45,079 nucleotides of DNA from Clostridia bacterium (GTDB lineage Bacteria > Bacillota > Clostridia > Oscillospirales > UBA644), in NCBI GenBank assembly GCA_017934975.1, contig JAGBIM010000027.1, positions 235,572 to 280,650 on the forward strand, given 5' to 3'. Each line of letters opens with the position of its first letter. Position 1 is the first letter of the stretch. This document shows, piece by piece, positions 39,001-45,079 of the stretch. The position numbers and the translations under genes are program-made. The notes beneath the pieces are model-generated. The model was not told the origin of the DNA. It saw only the letters and a program-made list of their open reading frames with translations, and did not search any database.

Positions 39001-40681
39001 ACCCAACGGACCCGTGAACGTGCTCCTCTTTGCCACAAAGAATACAACTGTCGGTATGGGCCGGATGCTCGGGAACGGTGCATTTCAAGCGGGAAACGCA
39101 GGTCTCCGAATGGGTATGCTCCAGTCCGCAGATATCCTCGTAGCAAGCGTCAGTGTGGGTATGGTTCGGCTCAATGGAGCAGAGCCCCGGGGCCTTAAAG
39201 TCCAATTTATAATAATTTCGTGTATAATATACGTTTACAACCGTGGAGCCGTCCCCTTCAACCAAAACGTCCTTTTCGGTTTTGCTTCCGTTAAAGGTGA
39301 AATACTGCTCGTCGGAAATTCCGTCCACACGGGAGATCCAATCCTGTCCGCTGACGGTGGATCCGGACATGGCCGAAAGATCGTCCAGATATCCCCAATA
39401 ACTGTATTCCGGATCGTCTGCGTTTTCACGCCAAAAAACCATGGTATAAGTGGTTTCTCGGGTGATCCAGCGGGCCTTGTAGCGTAGATTTGCGGCAGGA
39501 ACCGTAACGGTGTTTCCTGTCTCCAGGGCATATATGGACTGCTGCTCCAAGGAGGGTTCCTCTCCGCCGTAAGAGACCAGATCCCATCCGTCAAACACGT
39601 ATCCGTGGCGTGTGGGCAGGTTTGCGCCTACCTCGGCTCCGTAGCGGGTATAGACCGGCTCGGTTCCGTAGCCTCCGTTCATGTCGAAGTCCACCAAATA
39701 ATAGTTACGGTCGTAGCGGATTTCAATCACCGTGCTTCCGTCGGCGGCGACCGCTAATTTCTCGTAAGCCAAGGGCTTAAAGCCGGGAAGCGCCTCTTCC
39801 GTCAGTGCGAGGTGATCGCCGACGAAAGAACCGGTCAAGGCCTTTCCTGTTGTGGTAAGCGTGTAGTCCACGGTGTATTCATCATCCAACAGGTTCTGAA
39901 GATGATGATAGACCGTATAGTCCACCAGTGCAGGCTCGTAAATGACGTTGACGGTTACGTTTTCCCGAATGTTCGTCAGGTCAAATTCGATTTTCGTTGC
40001 ATCAACGTAATCGCTCCCGTCCCGACGGAAGGGAGAGTATCCCACCACGTCGGGGCTTTCGATGGTTTCCCGGAAATCGCTTCCCTCCGCAACGGAGGCT
40101 CCGTAAGGCTCAAAGGCCATGGTATTGTCGTCGAAAAGATAATTAATGACGATGGTATACGTGCGGTTCGTTTCTTCCGTGGCACGGGCCTGCATGAGGG
40201 ACCGTTTCATTGCGGTTTTCGTCACGGTTTCTTCCTCCGAAGCAGCCTCGTCGGATACGTTCAGCGAAAGGGTGACCGTTACGGGATCGGTGATCTTTTC
40301 TTCGTCTCCGATCTGCATACGGCAACGCAACCGCGTGGATCCGTTGCTGCGGAGCATACTGCCCACCAACGCGTTGGTTACCCAAAGATATTGGGAAAAG
40401 CTGTCCGAAATGTTGATCCAGCGATTCTCGTCGAGAGGATCCTGAATCTGCCAACGATAGGAGGATGGAATTTGCTGTGAAACCGCTTCCAAACGGAGCT
40501 TTGCATCCTCTTTTAAGGTGATTCGATCCACCTTTTCTCCGTCGAGAACCAAATAGGGATCTTCTGTTCCGACGTCATAAGAAAGGGAGGCTCCGAAAAG
40601 ATCCAGACACAGGGTCAAAAGCAAAAATACAGCCAAAAATACGGCAAGTCCTTTTCCGATATACGATCTTAACCTGCTCAT
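36095..40681 (-). CDS. Giant secreted surface protein with InlB-type/MucBP-like repeats and a His/Cys-rich segment
   Basis: A 1528-residue protein with a signal peptide (about 1-32). Repeats of two types run through it. InlB_B-type modules (Listeria-Bacteroides repeats) show the GxVFDGWxL or FKGWYTSPG signature. MucBP-like modules show YTVRYVDSST, YKVRYVNSETGEPL and YYNR/FYYN ends. A segment near 500-702 holds about ten H-x-H-x3-C units with Cys pairs. The C-terminus has a Cna-B/SpaA-like domain (DKDQVFLFRIQGKEG ... VTKLPTGDYTITELTDW) and a tail KNGKWLDGNDTRDNLF without an LPXTG motif. The ATG at 40681 follows AAAGGAGG. It is probably an adhesin or matrix protein; the anchoring route is unknown. 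Confidence 0.85.
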   Translation of the reverse strand: MSRLRSYIGKGLAVFLAVFLLLTLCLDLFGASLSYDVGTEDPYLVLDGEKVDRITLKEDAKLRLEAVSQQIPSSYRWQIQDPLDENRWINISDSFSQYLWVTNALVGSMLRSNGSTRLRCRMQIGDEEKITDPVTVTLSLNVSDEAASEEETVTKTAMKRSLMQARATEETNRTYTIVINYLFDDNTMAFEPYGASVAEGSDFRETIESPDVVGYSPFRRDGSDYVDATKIEFDLTNIRENVTVNVIYEPALVDYTVYHHLQNLLDDEYTVDYTLTTTGKALTGSFVGDHLALTEEALPGFKPLAYEKLAVAADGSTVIEIRYDRNYYLVDFDMNGGYGTEPVYTRYGAEVGANLPTRHGYVFDGWDLVSYGGEEPSLEQQSIYALETGNTVTVPAANLRYKARWITRETTYTMVFWRENADDPEYSYWGYLDDLSAMSGSTVSGQDWISRVDGISDEQYFTFNGSKTEKDVLVEGDGSTVVNVYYTRNYYKLDFKAPGLCSIEPNHTHTDACYEDICGLEHTHSETCVSRLKCTVPEHPAHTDSCILCGKEEHVHGSVGCDCTKSEHTHTVSCWRYVGSVQSSLNNAPSNPQDGQIYRSGRYYIHIAGRWYRYNGWGASSGDIVDPICGQTAHIHGTDCTCNKDPHTHTDACYRDVLHVHTDACYEYSCGMQAHTHENDCLRLTCPIDENHVHDSTCNNASRTNTVKTVYAKYGQSLKHLWPVKDDNGTLYNSGQRWSPTNSSYYNAVLVYIAQMPPDDFTLTLSTADYKTFTMNYYLQVLPGNPYDEEHNGKYYKLDNTVKANYNYITKAEDFFDIKGFVREDSDPAFGSNGQITTNASALTVNFYYDRVVDHYLEFNNNGTVLSDASVYGIPYEAPLREYENFVPPYPENLEPNAYSFKGWYTSPGCFDGTEVNWSNVTMPEGNLMLYAKWAPITHTVRVFKDFSLSEQIGPTQTVNHKAFATVPEGNVTNGNYIFQGWFYKDSVNGEEVEKAFAFHGIPIRKDMDIYAKWSSHVPVNYSIYYRIENTETDIADPTFGSAIAGQNKTFDAKAGDKLYANYQKGYYPLTNSHTVTMSVNGDHEFIFYYKFVDCMPYKVRYVNSETGEPLCEDKIVEDNGLSVVTETFKRFDKMMPDAYQKRLVLSADVTDADNDGIFDANVITFYYNSDAEHAYYRVVHYIQNISGDTYREYRSEETTGVIGQEYTVNALNLSGFVYDPTKTVVNGTPSPSEEDSVSTVLNADGALIELYYNRQTYPYTVRYVDSSTKEDLVPHKTASGLFGEQIVEYAQNLEGIGYELVSDGAKTHTVSTDEGHNVIEFLYKEKTVALKYQIVGPTGCGSLSQSSENLSAISGKTNGSAPYVNAGFIFLGWYRDESCTQAVPSDWIHTETNRLIPQKTGNVWTATTYYAKFSALETNLTITTRSTATADKDQVFLFRIQGKEGTDTASVDLTVTVIGNGSVTVTKLPTGDYTITELTDWSWRYENETAQRQITLEYNGGSNELIFDNSRKNGKWLDGNDTRDNLF
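38578..39180 (-). other. His/Cys-rich repeat segment of the giant surface protein
   Basis: Ten units of the form H-x-H-x(3)-C or close variants, e.g. HTHTDACYEDICG, HTHSETC, HVHGSVGCDC, HTHTVSCW, HIHGTDCTC, HVHTDACYEYSCG, HTHENDCLRLTC and HVHDSTC. A 55-residue insert with RYYIHIAGRWYRYNGW splits the array in two. The His and Cys spacing suggests a chain of zinc or copper sites or disulfides. The related DNA repeats are visible on the plus strand as GTCGGTGTGGACGTG-type stretches. Confidence 0.8.
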
Positions 40682-40720
40682 GGGGAGCCCTCCTTTCTGA
40701 AAATTTTAGTATGGGAAGAA

Positions 40721-41476
40721 TTAGGAAAGATTGAAGTGCGAGGGGAACGCCTCGGTCATGGCCTGCAAACAGGAGTCCATCGCCGTGATCTGCACGCCGT
40801 ACGCCTGTACGTTGATTTTTAAAGAAACCAACTGCTTCATTTCAGCGTTGTCCCATTCCGAGGGAATGGTGATATTGTCAAATAAAACAACCGATTCGCC
40901 CGGTTGGACGGGCTGAAGCATCAGAAAAATAAACTCAAACGTTCCCTCTGATGCGTTGGGAATCTGAATCATGGCGTAACGGTCATTGTGGCAAACGTCG
41001 GGAATTCCGTTCCAATCGCCCACGTGAACCAATTCGTCCAGAAGACCGCCCGAAAGAAGAACCTCAATGTCCACGTATTCCGTTTCTTCGTAGCCCATGA
41101 TTTTCGTCAAATCCCCGGCTCCGTCGGTGAGAGTCACCTTTGCAGCGATCCATTCTTCGCTGTCTCCGGTATTGGTAACGGTGGGATCCTTATGGATGGA
41201 TTGCCCCGGATAGATCTTTCCGTAGTCGTTAATGACCGTTTCGCCGTCACCGCCGAAGATGCGGGGGCTTTCGGGGTCGGGAACCAAATTCCATCCTTCC
41301 TCTTTTACCGCCGATTCGCTCAGGGTAATTCGGACGTTTCCCGCGGTGAGCGTGGCGGTTGCCTGCTTCGTATCGGAAAAATAGGCCAGCGTCGCTCCCA
41401 CGAAAAACAGCAGGAGAAGGGCGAGGAGTATTACGCTCACGTAAAGATTAAATTTTGCAACGGTCCGTTCGTTCAC
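40721..41476 (-). CDS. SipW-dependent secreted protein, TasA/camelysin-like (cargo 3)
   Basis: A 251-residue protein with a hydrophobic N-terminus (about 10-32) and the processing context GATLAYFSDTKQATATLTAG, then NVRITLSES, typical of TasA/CalY proteins. The central part includes GQSIHKDPTVTNTGDSEEW, the family motif that follows the first strands, and LVSLKINVQAYGVQ near the end, a strand pattern that all four cargoes share. The GTG start at 41476 is preceded by GGAGGAG. It is the longest of the small cargoes and lies just upstream of the giant protein. Confidence 0.82.
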   Translation of the reverse strand: MNERTVAKFNLYVSVILLALLLLFFVGATLAYFSDTKQATATLTAGNVRITLSESAVKEEGWNLVPDPESPRIFGGDGETVINDYGKIYPGQSIHKDPTVTNTGDSEEWIAAKVTLTDGAGDLTKIMGYEETEYVDIEVLLSGGLLDELVHVGDWNGIPDVCHNDRYAMIQIPNASEGTFEFIFLMLQPVQPGESVVLFDNITIPSEWDNAEMKQLVSLKINVQAYGVQITAMDSCLQAMTEAFPSHFNLS

Positions 41477-41491
41477 GGTTTACTCCTCCTT

Positions 41492-42025
41492 TCACGGATT
41501 CAATGTTCGCCAGCCCTCTTGGGGAGAGGTGACGGAGCTGCTTTGAATTGCGTACGCGGTAAAGCTCAGGGTCGGTTGTTCGGACAATTCGCTTAGTTGC
41601 TTTTCGGTTACCGTATCCCGTACGAGAACTTGATTGTCCTTCAGGACGGGAACGGTTTGGTCGGAGTGGGAAAACTCGATTTTCCGATAATAGACTCCCG
41701 TGTAGCCGGAAAGCCCCGTCCAGCCGTTCTCTACGGCAAAGGAGCAGTATTGATCGAATCCGGGGGATTTTTCAATTCTCACGAAAAGCCAACAACCTTC
41801 GCTTCCCCCTTTGACCGTAACGGTGGGGTCTTTTTGCAAGGAGATCCCCGGTGTCAATTTATACTCCGTTCCCGTGGTTTCCGTAAGACTGATTTCCACC
41901 GTGCCTACGGTGAAGGAGTTTTCAAGGGAACCGGATGAGGCAACGAGATACGCCAACGTAACCCCAATTCCGGCCGTCAGAATCAGCGCGGAAATCAGAA
42001 TAATCCATAACGAGCCTTTTTTCAT
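41492..42025 (-). CDS. SipW-dependent secreted protein, TasA/camelysin-like (cargo 2)
   Basis: A 177-residue protein with a hydrophobic start and GVTLAYLVASSGSLENSFTVG before the mature part VEISLTETTGTEYKL. SLQKDPTVTVKGGSEGCW matches the family motif. The C-terminal segment LSFTAYAIQSSSVTS matches FTAFAIQTSGVSD of the 42075 gene, so these two are the closest pair. ATG at 42025 follows AAGG. One Cys pair (GCW, YCS) could form a disulfide. Confidence 0.82.
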   Translation of the reverse strand: MKKGSLWIILISALILTAGIGVTLAYLVASSGSLENSFTVGTVEISLTETTGTEYKLTPGISLQKDPTVTVKGGSEGCWLFVRIEKSPGFDQYCSFAVENGWTGLSGYTGVYYRKIEFSHSDQTVPVLKDNQVLVRDTVTEKQLSELSEQPTLSFTAYAIQSSSVTSPQEGWRTLNP

Positions 42026-42074
42026 TGCCTCACCTTCTTTCTTTCGGTTTCTCGTTCGGGAATCGTGTCAGCGA

Positions 42075-42926
42075 TTAAGCGTTGCTGTCCGATGTTTCGG
42101 TGTTGCTGCTTTCGGTGTTCGTGGAATCGTCAGGATCTGTGGGGACCTGAGAATCGGGAACGGGTGCGTAGGGGTTTTCCTTGTCACCGTTGTAGGGGTT
42201 AACGGGATTGATGATACCGCCTTCGTACGGATAGGTTGCCTTGATGGCTTCCCATGCTTTTTCCGTGTCGCTGACACCGGAGGTCTGGATTGCGAAGGCT
42301 GTGAAGTTTACCTTTGCAACGCCGTACAGGGATACGTCCGCTTCCTTTGCAATGGTGAAGCTTTCACAGAGCAGGAATTCCCCAACGGGACCTTCGGTAT
42401 TGCCCCGCATTTGCGTGCTGGTGGGGTCTACTTCGGTGGGGGTAATGATTCCCGTTTGGGGATCGCGGGTACCGTATACCCAAACGATGTCAATCTTGTT
42501 TTCGCTCTGGACGAATTCAACCCAGCCGTTGGCTTCCATTTGTTCCCGCATGGTGAGCGTTTCGTTTTCCGTGGGGTCGGCGCTGTATCCGGCCTCGATG
42601 GAACGGATCTGGTTGCTACTCTTGACGAAGAGATACATCTTGTCGTTTTCAAATTCGGAGAGGATTCGGATGGTGGGGTTTTTGTCATACTTTTTCCCGG
42701 GAACCAGGTGGTAGGTGTTGGTTTCCACCTCGTCACCGGAGGCGTCGAATTGACCTTCCTCGTTAACCTTGGTTTCAAACATCTTGATTTCAACGTCACC
42801 GATGGTGAAGACGTTGGAAACCCCCGAGTTTGCGGTCAGGTACGCGATGGTTCCAAGGACGCTGGCGATGACCAGGACTGCGGCTGCAACCGTGAGAAGG
42901 GCTGCTGTGAGAAGTTTCTTTTTCAT
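42075..42926 (-). CDS. SipW-dependent secreted protein, TasA/camelysin-like (cargo 1)
   Basis: A 283-residue protein with a hydrophobic start and GTIAYLTANSGVSNVFTIGD before the mature part VEIKMFETKVNEEGQ. It includes KKYDKNPTIRILSEFEND, the family motif, and a C-terminal low-complexity tail rich in Pro, Thr, Ser and Asp (PDSQVPTDPDDSTNTESSN). The start is ATG 42926 with GGAGG eight bases upstream; the in-frame TTG at 42941 is rejected. It follows sipW directly, as tasA follows sipW in B. subtilis. Confidence 0.85.
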   Translation of the reverse strand: MKKKLLTAALLTVAAAVLVIASVLGTIAYLTANSGVSNVFTIGDVEIKMFETKVNEEGQFDASGDEVETNTYHLVPGKKYDKNPTIRILSEFENDKMYLFVKSSNQIRSIEAGYSADPTENETLTMREQMEANGWVEFVQSENKIDIVWVYGTRDPQTGIITPTEVDPTSTQMRGNTEGPVGEFLLCESFTIAKEADVSLYGVAKVNFTAFAIQTSGVSDTEKAWEAIKATYPYEGGIINPVNPYNGDKENPYAPVPDSQVPTDPDDSTNTESSNTETSDSNA

Positions 42927-42959
42927 TGTTTGTACCTCCAAACAAATTAGTTTTTTATG

Positions 42960-42980
42960 TAAAATTGCCTAAGGCAGTTT
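42960..42980 (-). terminator. Weak hairpin between sipW and the first cargo gene
   Basis: Minus strand: AAAACTGCC, loop TTA, GGCAATTTT. A short stem with an imperfect T-run, perhaps a partial terminator or processing site that sets a low sipW to cargo ratio. Confidence 0.4.
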
Positions 42981-42989
42981 TTACCGACG

Positions 42990-43535
42990 TTAAAAGATTT
43001 CCGATTGGTTCTCCCTTTTCTGTTTTTCTTCGATTTTTTCCAAAATCGCATCCACGCCAAAGGTCAGAATCAAGGTGGCAAGACAAATTCCGCCAAGGGT
43101 GATCAATCCGACGGGTTGACGGATAAATTCCGAAAGATATCCCAGATAGGGGAGAGCGAATACGGGTTTTCCGATGACTGCGGCGGCGGGGACGGGTTCT
43201 CCGTCTGCGGTTTCGTTTGCTTCCCCTTTTGTGAGAAAGGTTCGGTTTTGCGGATTTTCTCCCAAAATTGCTTCAATCCCGTGGGTGACCACCGTGCCCG
43301 AGGGCAGACGGAAGGTGATGGCCTCTCCGACCTCCAGTTCAGCGGGGTCTGTTTCCGTTACGTAGATGACCGATCCCACGGGATAGGTCGGCTCCATGGA
43401 CCCCGAAAGCACCGTGTAGGGGGTCAGGCCTATCAAGCGGACACCGCCCAGCAAAAGAGCAACGGCTATGACGAAGGCAAGGAGCAAAGAACCCAACGTC
43501 TTTGAAATGATTCGAAGGCCTTTGAGCATATCCAT
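42990..43535 (-). CDS. sipW: SipW-type signal peptidase I (ER-like)
   Basis: A 181-residue membrane protease. The catalytic Ser is S46 in SGSMEPTYPVGSVIYV. In the usual Lys position there is a His (H85 in TVVTHGIEAIL), the Ser-His pair of ER-type or SipW-type enzymes. A third motif follows as LTKGEANETAD. Membrane helices lie at about 14-36 and near 144-167. The ATG at 43535 follows GGAG seven bases upstream. In B. subtilis SipW processes only a few substrates (TasA, TapA); here four cargo genes follow it. First gene of the operon. Confidence 0.9.
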   Translation of the reverse strand: MDMLKGLRIISKTLGSLLLAFVIAVALLLGGVRLIGLTPYTVLSGSMEPTYPVGSVIYVTETDPAELEVGEAITFRLPSGTVVTHGIEAILGENPQNRTFLTKGEANETADGEPVPAAAVIGKPVFALPYLGYLSEFIRQPVGLITLGGICLATLILTFGVDAILEKIEEKQKRENQSEIF

Positions 43536-43581
43536 CACCTCTCTCCTTATATAAATGTAGTTAAAATATTTATACAGACTT

Positions 43582-43610
43582 ATCGTAGCATTTCCCCGCA
43601 GAAATGTCAA
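43582..43610 (-). promoter_or_regulatory. Promoter of the SipW operon
   Basis: Minus strand: TTGACA, 17-bp spacer, TACGAT, about 47 nt before the sipW start. The -10 box is weaker than in most of the window, leaving room for regulation. Confidence 0.72.
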
Positions 43611-43688
43611 CGGTGTTTGCAGGAAATTAGAAAAAATGTCGCTTTTTCTTAAAAACCGATTTCATTCTTTTACAAAAAAGCAAAAACG

Positions 43689-43710
43689 CCCCTCGGATTG
43701 CTCCGAGGGG
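43689..43710 (-). terminator. Terminator after the LRR-like gene, repeat hairpin copy 3
   Basis: Stem CCCCTCGGA with loop GCAA on this strand and TCCGAGGGG, followed by CGTTTTTGC on the minus strand. The 22-nt core is identical to those at 13920-13941 and 35438-35459. Confidence 0.85.
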
Positions 43711-43727
43711 TCGGTAAATGTTTTTGT

Positions 43728-44762
43728 TTATTGCGCTGTTGGGGGTGTTGAGTCTACCGTTCCGTCCGGACATACTTTATTCGGGTCTGTGTAGTTGTCC
43801 TTTGGAAAATCTTTGTCCTTGTGGGAATAATGTTTTCGATTTTGAATTCTCACATAAGGAATGCTTTCGCACCAACTCAAATCACCGTCTACCACATTCA
43901 TGGTAAGGTGCAGCACTTTTAAGTTGGGGAGATCTTTCAAGAACGAAAGATCGGGAATTGGGTTTGAGCCTTTCAGCACCAAAAATTGTAAATTTTGAAG
44001 TTCCGACAAAACAGAAAAATCACGAATTTTCCCGCAGAGGTCAATTTCGAGGTAAATTAAATGATCTTTTATGTGACGAAGGGCGGAAATGTCCATAAGT
44101 CTGCGATTGACGCTTAATTCCAGCCTGCGCACTTTGCGTGCACGCTCAATTCCGTCTAAAGAGCGGATTGCGGATTCGCACACAGAAAAGGATTCCAACC
44201 ATGCTTGCGGAACGAATCCCTGCAAATTGTCGGAAAGCGGACACTCTGCAAGACATAGGGAGGTCAGGCCGTTCGCTTTATCGATGTTCAAATTCCCTTT
44301 TTCTCCGAGGATTGTAACACACTTCAGGCCCGGAATTCGGCTATAATCAATATTTGCAACCCGTTCTTCGTCGATGCCGGGACCGGGGCGATATTTATAT
44401 ACGGTATGGCACAGTAGCCGTTTAAGATTTTTCATCTCATAAAGGGGTGAATAATCAAAATCTTCTGCGTACAGAGACGGGGTAATTTGCAGATGCTCCA
44501 AATTGTGGCAGCGGGGTAAAAAATGGATATCTTCTGCTGCGACAAAGGCATGTTTGATGTTGTTTTTCTGAATGTATTCGATATGTTCTTCCAATGTTTT
44601 TTTTGAATGGGGCAATTTGGGGGCTGCAAGCACCGTGTCATGTGGGTTGTAGATGATAATTTGATCTTTTTCTTTCTCAATAGGACCTAAATAACAAGGA
44701 ACAACTAAAATTTCATCCATAACAGGATACGGCCAGTACCGATCGGAATGTTCAAACTCCAT
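43728..44762 (-). CDS. Leucine-rich-repeat-like protein, cytoplasmic
   Basis: A 344-residue protein without signal peptide or membrane segment. The C-terminal two thirds show degenerate leucine-rich repeats (LYEMKNLKRLLCHTVYK; ARKVRRLELSVNRRL; LQNLQFLVLKGSNPI; LPNLKVLHLTMNVVDG). It is AT-rich, like the 12-16 kb array, and has a promoter and terminator of the same type. LRR-like proteins are common among orphan immunity genes of polymorphic toxins, but I see no direct proof of that here. The ATG at 44762 follows GAGG. Confidence 0.7.
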   Translation of the reverse strand: MEFEHSDRYWPYPVMDEILVVPCYLGPIEKEKDQIIIYNPHDTVLAAPKLPHSKKTLEEHIEYIQKNNIKHAFVAAEDIHFLPRCHNLEHLQITPSLYAEDFDYSPLYEMKNLKRLLCHTVYKYRPGPGIDEERVANIDYSRIPGLKCVTILGEKGNLNIDKANGLTSLCLAECPLSDNLQGFVPQAWLESFSVCESAIRSLDGIERARKVRRLELSVNRRLMDISALRHIKDHLIYLEIDLCGKIRDFSVLSELQNLQFLVLKGSNPIPDLSFLKDLPNLKVLHLTMNVVDGDLSWCESIPYVRIQNRKHYSHKDKDFPKDNYTDPNKVCPDGTVDSTPPTAQ

Positions 44763-44819
44763 AATTTGACCTCTACAGTTGTAATGCTTTCAACATTTTC
44801 TTTCCGGGACTCCAAATTT

Positions 44820-44848
44820 ATTATACCACGTTTTTTGGAATTTGTCAA
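44820..44848 (-). promoter_or_regulatory. Promoter of the LRR-like gene, array type
   Basis: Minus strand: TTGACA, 17-bp spacer AATTCCAAAAAACGTGG, TATAAT. It differs from array promoter 4 at only about five of 29 positions including the spacer. Confidence 0.88.
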
Positions 44849-44849
44849 T

Positions 44850-44885
44850 GAAAAGAGCAGATTGCAAAAGCAATCTGCTCTTTTG
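44850..44885 (-). terminator. Terminator behind the tRNA-Pro 3' fragment
   Basis: Minus strand: stem GAGCAGATTGC/GCAATCTGCTC with a TTTT loop and four T, directly after the CCA of the tRNA fragment. It is the natural terminator of the original tRNA-Pro gene. Confidence 0.85.
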
Positions 44886-44930
44886 TGGTCGGAGTGAGGC
44901 GATTTGAACGCCCGGCCTCTTGGTCCCGAA
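44886..44930 (-). tRNA. 3' half of a tRNA-Pro(CGG) gene: attachment-site remnant
   Basis: The minus strand from 44930 reads TTCGGGACCAAG, then AGGCC, then the T arm GGGCG-TTCAAAT-CGCCT, then CACTCCG, A and CCA. These are tRNA positions 32 to 76, with anticodon CGG in the loop TTCGGGA. The matching 5' half (acceptor CGGAGTG, D arm, anticodon arm CTTGG) is absent; upstream the DNA reads GCGTATTTG instead. It is therefore not a functional tRNA gene. Such 3' fragments are what tyrosine-integrase elements leave when inserted at a tRNA gene. Confidence 0.85.
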
Positions 44931-44979
44931 CAAATACGCCATCGTTTTTTGACTACTTTTGTTGACTTTTTGGTGCTTT

Positions 44980-45078
44980 TTAGTCCGAAAACGATGCTTT
45001 CCGATGCTCTCGTTCGCACTGTTTCCACGTAGTCCGAAGCCGTAGATGGTCAAAGATGTGGTCAAGCCGAATTCTCAT
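44980..45078 (-). CDS. C-terminal end of an unidentified ORF at the right edge
   Basis: An open frame of 32 codons enters from the right edge and stops at a TAA at 44980-44982. It ends EREHRKASFSD. It is too short to identify. It lies on the mobile-element side of the tRNA fragment, so it could be the end of an integrase or another element gene, or simply non-coding. The stretch 44931-44979 between it and the tRNA fragment has repeated GACTAAAAA/GTCAAAAA-type motifs that could be integrase arm sites. Confidence 0.25.
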   Translation of the reverse strand: MRIRLDHIFDHLRLRTTWKQCEREHRKASFSD

Positions 45079-45079
45079 C

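Noticed and set aside
36536..39487. A 983-residue open frame antisense to the giant surface protein
   Set aside because: Follows the repeats of the sense gene; no ribosome site, signal or fold.
35510..43535. Sortase-anchored pilus operon
   Set aside because: No LPXTG motif in any product and no sortase gene; the SipW-type peptidase and TasA-like cargo fit better.
44886..44930. An intact tRNA-Pro gene
   Set aside because: Acceptor 5' strand, D arm and anticodon 5' strand are absent; only positions 32-76 match.

Overview
The window looks like chromosome from an uncultured, spore-forming Clostridia-type Firmicute (Oscillospirales/Christensenellales-like; the exact taxon cannot be read from sequence alone). 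The signs are Gram-positive gene orders (pyrH-frr-uppS-cdsA, DUF177-rpmF, DUF512-der-plsY, rpsO-pnp), a SipL-type spore-coat protein, a SipW-type signal peptidase with TasA/camelysin-like cargo, near-perfect TTGACA-17-TATAAT promoters, and hairpin-plus-T-run terminators. Most genes use G/C-ending codons. Two tracts, 12.3-16.0 kb and 43.7-44.8 kb, are visibly more AT-rich and look accessory.

Layout. 1-3.5 kb (minus): cdsA (start only), uppS, frr and pyrH in one operon, then tmcAL. 3.6-8.0 kb (plus): ackA, a DUF421/DUF4363 membrane pair, galK, a DUF177 protein and rpmF, most units with their own promoter. 8.1-12.2 kb (plus): histidine phosphatase, a DUF512 radical-SAM protein, der and plsY. 12.2-16.0 kb: an AT-rich array of small membrane proteins, at least two of them paralogous, each with its own strong promoter and interleaved with truncated coding remnants. 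It resembles a silent toxin-tip/immunity array. 16.0-24.6 kb (minus): GNAT, sugar isomerase-like TIM barrel, pnp with a long leader hairpin, rpsO, sipL behind a sigma-E-like promoter, and two CNNM/CorC proteins behind a structured, terminator-ended leader RNA. 24.8-30.8 kb (plus): unknown membrane protein, dinB, NahK-like sugar kinase, a possible small RNA, a secreted fibronectin-III membrane protein and a HAD phosphatase. 30.8-32.2 kb (minus): a D,D-carboxypeptidase homologue that has lost all three active-site motifs. 32.3-35.4 kb (plus): methyltransferase, hslO and an intracellular GH20 hexosaminidase.

35.5-43.6 kb (minus) is one 8-kb operon: sipW, three TasA/CalY-like small secreted proteins, a 1528-residue surface protein with an unusual His/Cys-rich segment, and a fourth SipW-type cargo. 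It probably builds an extracellular fibre or matrix. 43.7-44.8 kb holds an LRR-like protein with the same promoter and terminator style as the 12-16 kb array. At 44.9 kb the 3' half of a tRNA-Pro(CGG) gene lies next to unrelated sequence, the mark of a mobile element inserted at a tRNA gene; by orientation, the element lies beyond the right edge of the window.

Functional links: galK, the NahK-like kinase and the GH20 enzyme together suggest use of host or plant amino-sugar/galactose oligosaccharides. The two places most likely to hold undescribed biology are the 12-16 kb array and the SipW/His-Cys surface operon. The structured leader RNA at 24.62-24.74 kb comes next. All functions are inferred from motifs and context; no database search was possible.
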